Of a stretch of 13,979 nucleotides of DNA, positions 12,571 to 13,979 are shown piece by piece. Where the stretch lies: NCBI GenBank assembly GCA_039927975.1, contig JBDSTZ010000014.1, forward strand, positions 1 through 13,979, given 5' to 3'. Within the stretch, counting starts at the first letter, position 1. Every line of letters begins with the position of its first letter. A program made the translations under genes and the position numbers. The notes under the pieces were generated by a model. It did not search any database, was not told the DNA's origin, and was given only the letters and a program-made list of their open reading frames with translations. Source of the DNA: JBDSTZ01 sp039927975 (GTDB lineage: Bacteria; Pseudomonadota; Gammaproteobacteria; Burkholderiales; Burkholderiaceae_D).

Positions 12571-13979
12571 CTAGATATCGAGCGGATCGACTTCCAGCGA
12601 CCACTTGACCCGGCTCTTCATCTCGCGCAGCTGCGCCAGCCAGACCTTCAAGAAGCCCTGCAGCGCCGGGCGCGAACTAGACTCGATCAGCAGCTGCGCG
12701 CGGTCGACATTGTGCACGCGCGTCATGGTCATCGGGATCGGATCGTTGATGGTGATGCCCTCGTGCTCGATGCAGTCGCGCGCCGCTTCGAGGAAGGCGA
12801 TGGCGGTCGCCAGCTCGGGCGCCTCGGCGCGCAGCAGCGCCTGGTACATGAAGGGCGGCAGCGCGGCGGCGCGGCGCTCGTCGAGCAGGCCGCCGGCGAA
12901 GCGGTCGTAGTCGTGATTGACCACCGCCGCGTACAGCGGGTGGGCCACATAGCGCGACTGGATCAGCACTTCGCTGACGCTGCCGCCTTCGGCGCGCGCG
13001 GCGCGCCCGGCCCGTCCCGCCACCTGCATCAGCTGGGCGAACAGGCGCTCGCTGGCGCGGTAATCCTGCGAGAACAGCGCGGTGTCCGGATTGAGGATGC
13101 CGACCAGAGTCAGCTTTTTGAAGTCGTGACCCTTGGCCACCATCTGGGTGCCGATCAGGATGTCGACCTCGCCCCGGTGCACGGTGTCGAAGGCCGCCTG
13201 GGCGCTGCCTTTCAGGCGTGTCGAGTCGGCGTCGATGCGCAGGATGCGCGCCTCGGGGAACAGCTGCTGCAAGCCTTCCTCGACGCGCTGGGTGCCGCGC
13301 CCGAGCGGCTGCAGGTCGACATTGCCGCAGGTCGGGCACGAGCGCGGAATGCGCAGCTCCAGGCTGCAGTGGTGGCAGCGCAGCCGGTGTTCGGGCTTGT
13401 GCAGCACCATGAAGGAAGTGCAGCGGGTGCAGTCGCTGATCCAGCCGCAGGCCTCGCAGCAGATCACCGGCGCATAGCCGCGCCGGTTCAGGAACAGCAG
13501 CGACTGTTCGCCGCGTTCGAGGCGCTGGCGCAGCGCCGCCACCAGGTAGGCGGTCAAGCCATCCTTGGGGCGGTCGCGCTCCATGTCGAGCAGCTTCACG
13601 CGCGGCAGCACCGCGTCCCTGACGGCGCGTTCGCGCAGTTCGAGCTTGCGGTAGCGGCCCGACAGCGCGTGGTGCCAGGTTTCGAGCGAAGGCGTGGCCG
13701 AGCCGAGCACGATCGGAATGTCGAGCTGGCGCGCGCGCCACACCGCCAGGTCGCGCGCCGAGTAGCGCAAGCCTTCCTGCTGCTTGTACGAAGGGTCGTG
13801 CTCTTCGTCGATGACGATCATTTGCAAGCGCGGCAGCGAAGCCAGGATCGCCAGCCGGGTGCCGAGGACGATGCGGGCCTGGCCCTGGTGCGCGGCCAGC
13901 CAGTGCAGCATGCGCTCGCCCTCCGACAGGCCGCTGTGCAAAGTGGCCAGCATCACGCCCGGAAAGCGCGCCCGGATGT
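12571..13979 (-). CDS. priA: Primosomal protein N' (PriA helicase), C-terminal part; 5' end outside window
   Basis: PriA is the superfamily 2 3'-5' DNA helicase that recognises stalled or repaired forks and reloads the replisome. The visible 469 codons cover the end of helicase lobe 1 through the C-terminus. They include TLHSGLSEGER, GTRLAI, the Walker B box VIDEEHDPSYKQQ, GSATPS (motif III) and LFLNRRGYAP. Next come four CxxC pairs (CEAC, CTRC, CHHC, CPTC) that bind two zinc ions, then GRGTQRVEE, LIGTQMVAKGHDF and the motif VI sequence QVAGRAGR. The stop is TAG at 12573-12571. The frame runs uninterrupted off the right edge, so the missing N-terminal DNA-binding domain and Walker A are expected beyond it. 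Nothing odd is seen in this gene. Confidence 0.97.
   Translation of the reverse strand, partial: IRARFPGVMLATLHSGLSEGERMLHWLAAHQGQARIVLGTRLAILASLPRLQMIVIDEEHDPSYKQQEGLRYSARDLAVWRARQLDIPIVLGSATPSLETWHHALSGRYRKLELRERAVRDAVLPRVKLLDMERDRPKDGLTAYLVAALRQRLERGEQSLLFLNRRGYAPVICCEACGWISDCTRCTSFMVLHKPEHRLRCHHCSLELRIPRSCPTCGNVDLQPLGRGTQRVEEGLQQLFPEARILRIDADSTRLKGSAQAAFDTVHRGEVDILIGTQMVAKGHDFKKLTLVGILNPDTALFSQDYRASERLFAQLMQVAGRAGRAARAEGGSVSEVLIQSRYVAHPLYAAVVNHDYDRFAGGLLDERRAAALPPFMYQALLRAEAPELATAIAFLEAARDCIEHEGITINDPIPMTMTRVHNVDRAQLLIESSSRPALQGFLKVWLAQLREMKSRVKWSLEVDPLDI

Overview
The window is a GC-rich bacterial chromosome segment with dense genes and short gaps. Gene content and protein style suggest a betaproteobacterium, most likely an Oxalobacteraceae member (Massilia/Duganella/Janthinobacterium type). 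That placement is an inference from family resemblance; no rRNA or other phylogenetic marker is present. I see no phage, IS, integrase, CRISPR, tRNA or rRNA.

Layout: (1) 1-1137, minus: 5'-terminal part of a dihydrolipoyl-dehydrogenase-like flavoprotein. (2) 1138-1631: a 494-nt gap holding a near-consensus promoter, a possible 27-codon Phe-rich leader ORF, nested hairpins and a strong intrinsic terminator, all upstream of the next gene. (3) 1632-3674, plus: a complete EF-G paralogue that is not in a str operon, with its own terminator. (4) 3908-4996, plus: a GNAT/BioF2-like (FemAB/CelD-type) acyltransferase. (5) 5202-8456, plus: a 1084-aa one-component regulator, XRE HTH + degenerate class III cyclase-like domain + AAA/STAND ATPase + TPR-like repeats, with an extended -10 promoter overlapped by a palindrome. 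(6) 8407-10131, minus: an FAD amine-oxidase-like protein, convergent with the regulator and overlapping it by 50 bp. (7) 10132-10368: divergent control region with five 11-bp tandem repeats. (8) 10369-11508, plus: an exported lactonase-type beta-propeller. (9) 11505-12433, minus: a Xre/MbcA/ParS-RES toxin-antitoxin pair; the toxin starts at TTG inside a TTGA overlap with the antitoxin stop. (10) 12571-13979, minus: C-terminal part of PriA.

How the parts relate: most genes are single transcription units, so there is no single operon system. The clear functional pair is the RES toxin-antitoxin module, probably translationally coupled and possibly autoregulated from a 7-4-7 palindrome. The divergent flavoprotein and lactonase share the 11-bp repeat array and may be co-regulated. 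The two least-explained elements are the structured leader upstream of the EF-G paralogue, which has the ingredients of transcription attenuation or a small RNA, and the XRE/cyclase-relic/STAND/TPR fusion, whose signal and targets are unknown.
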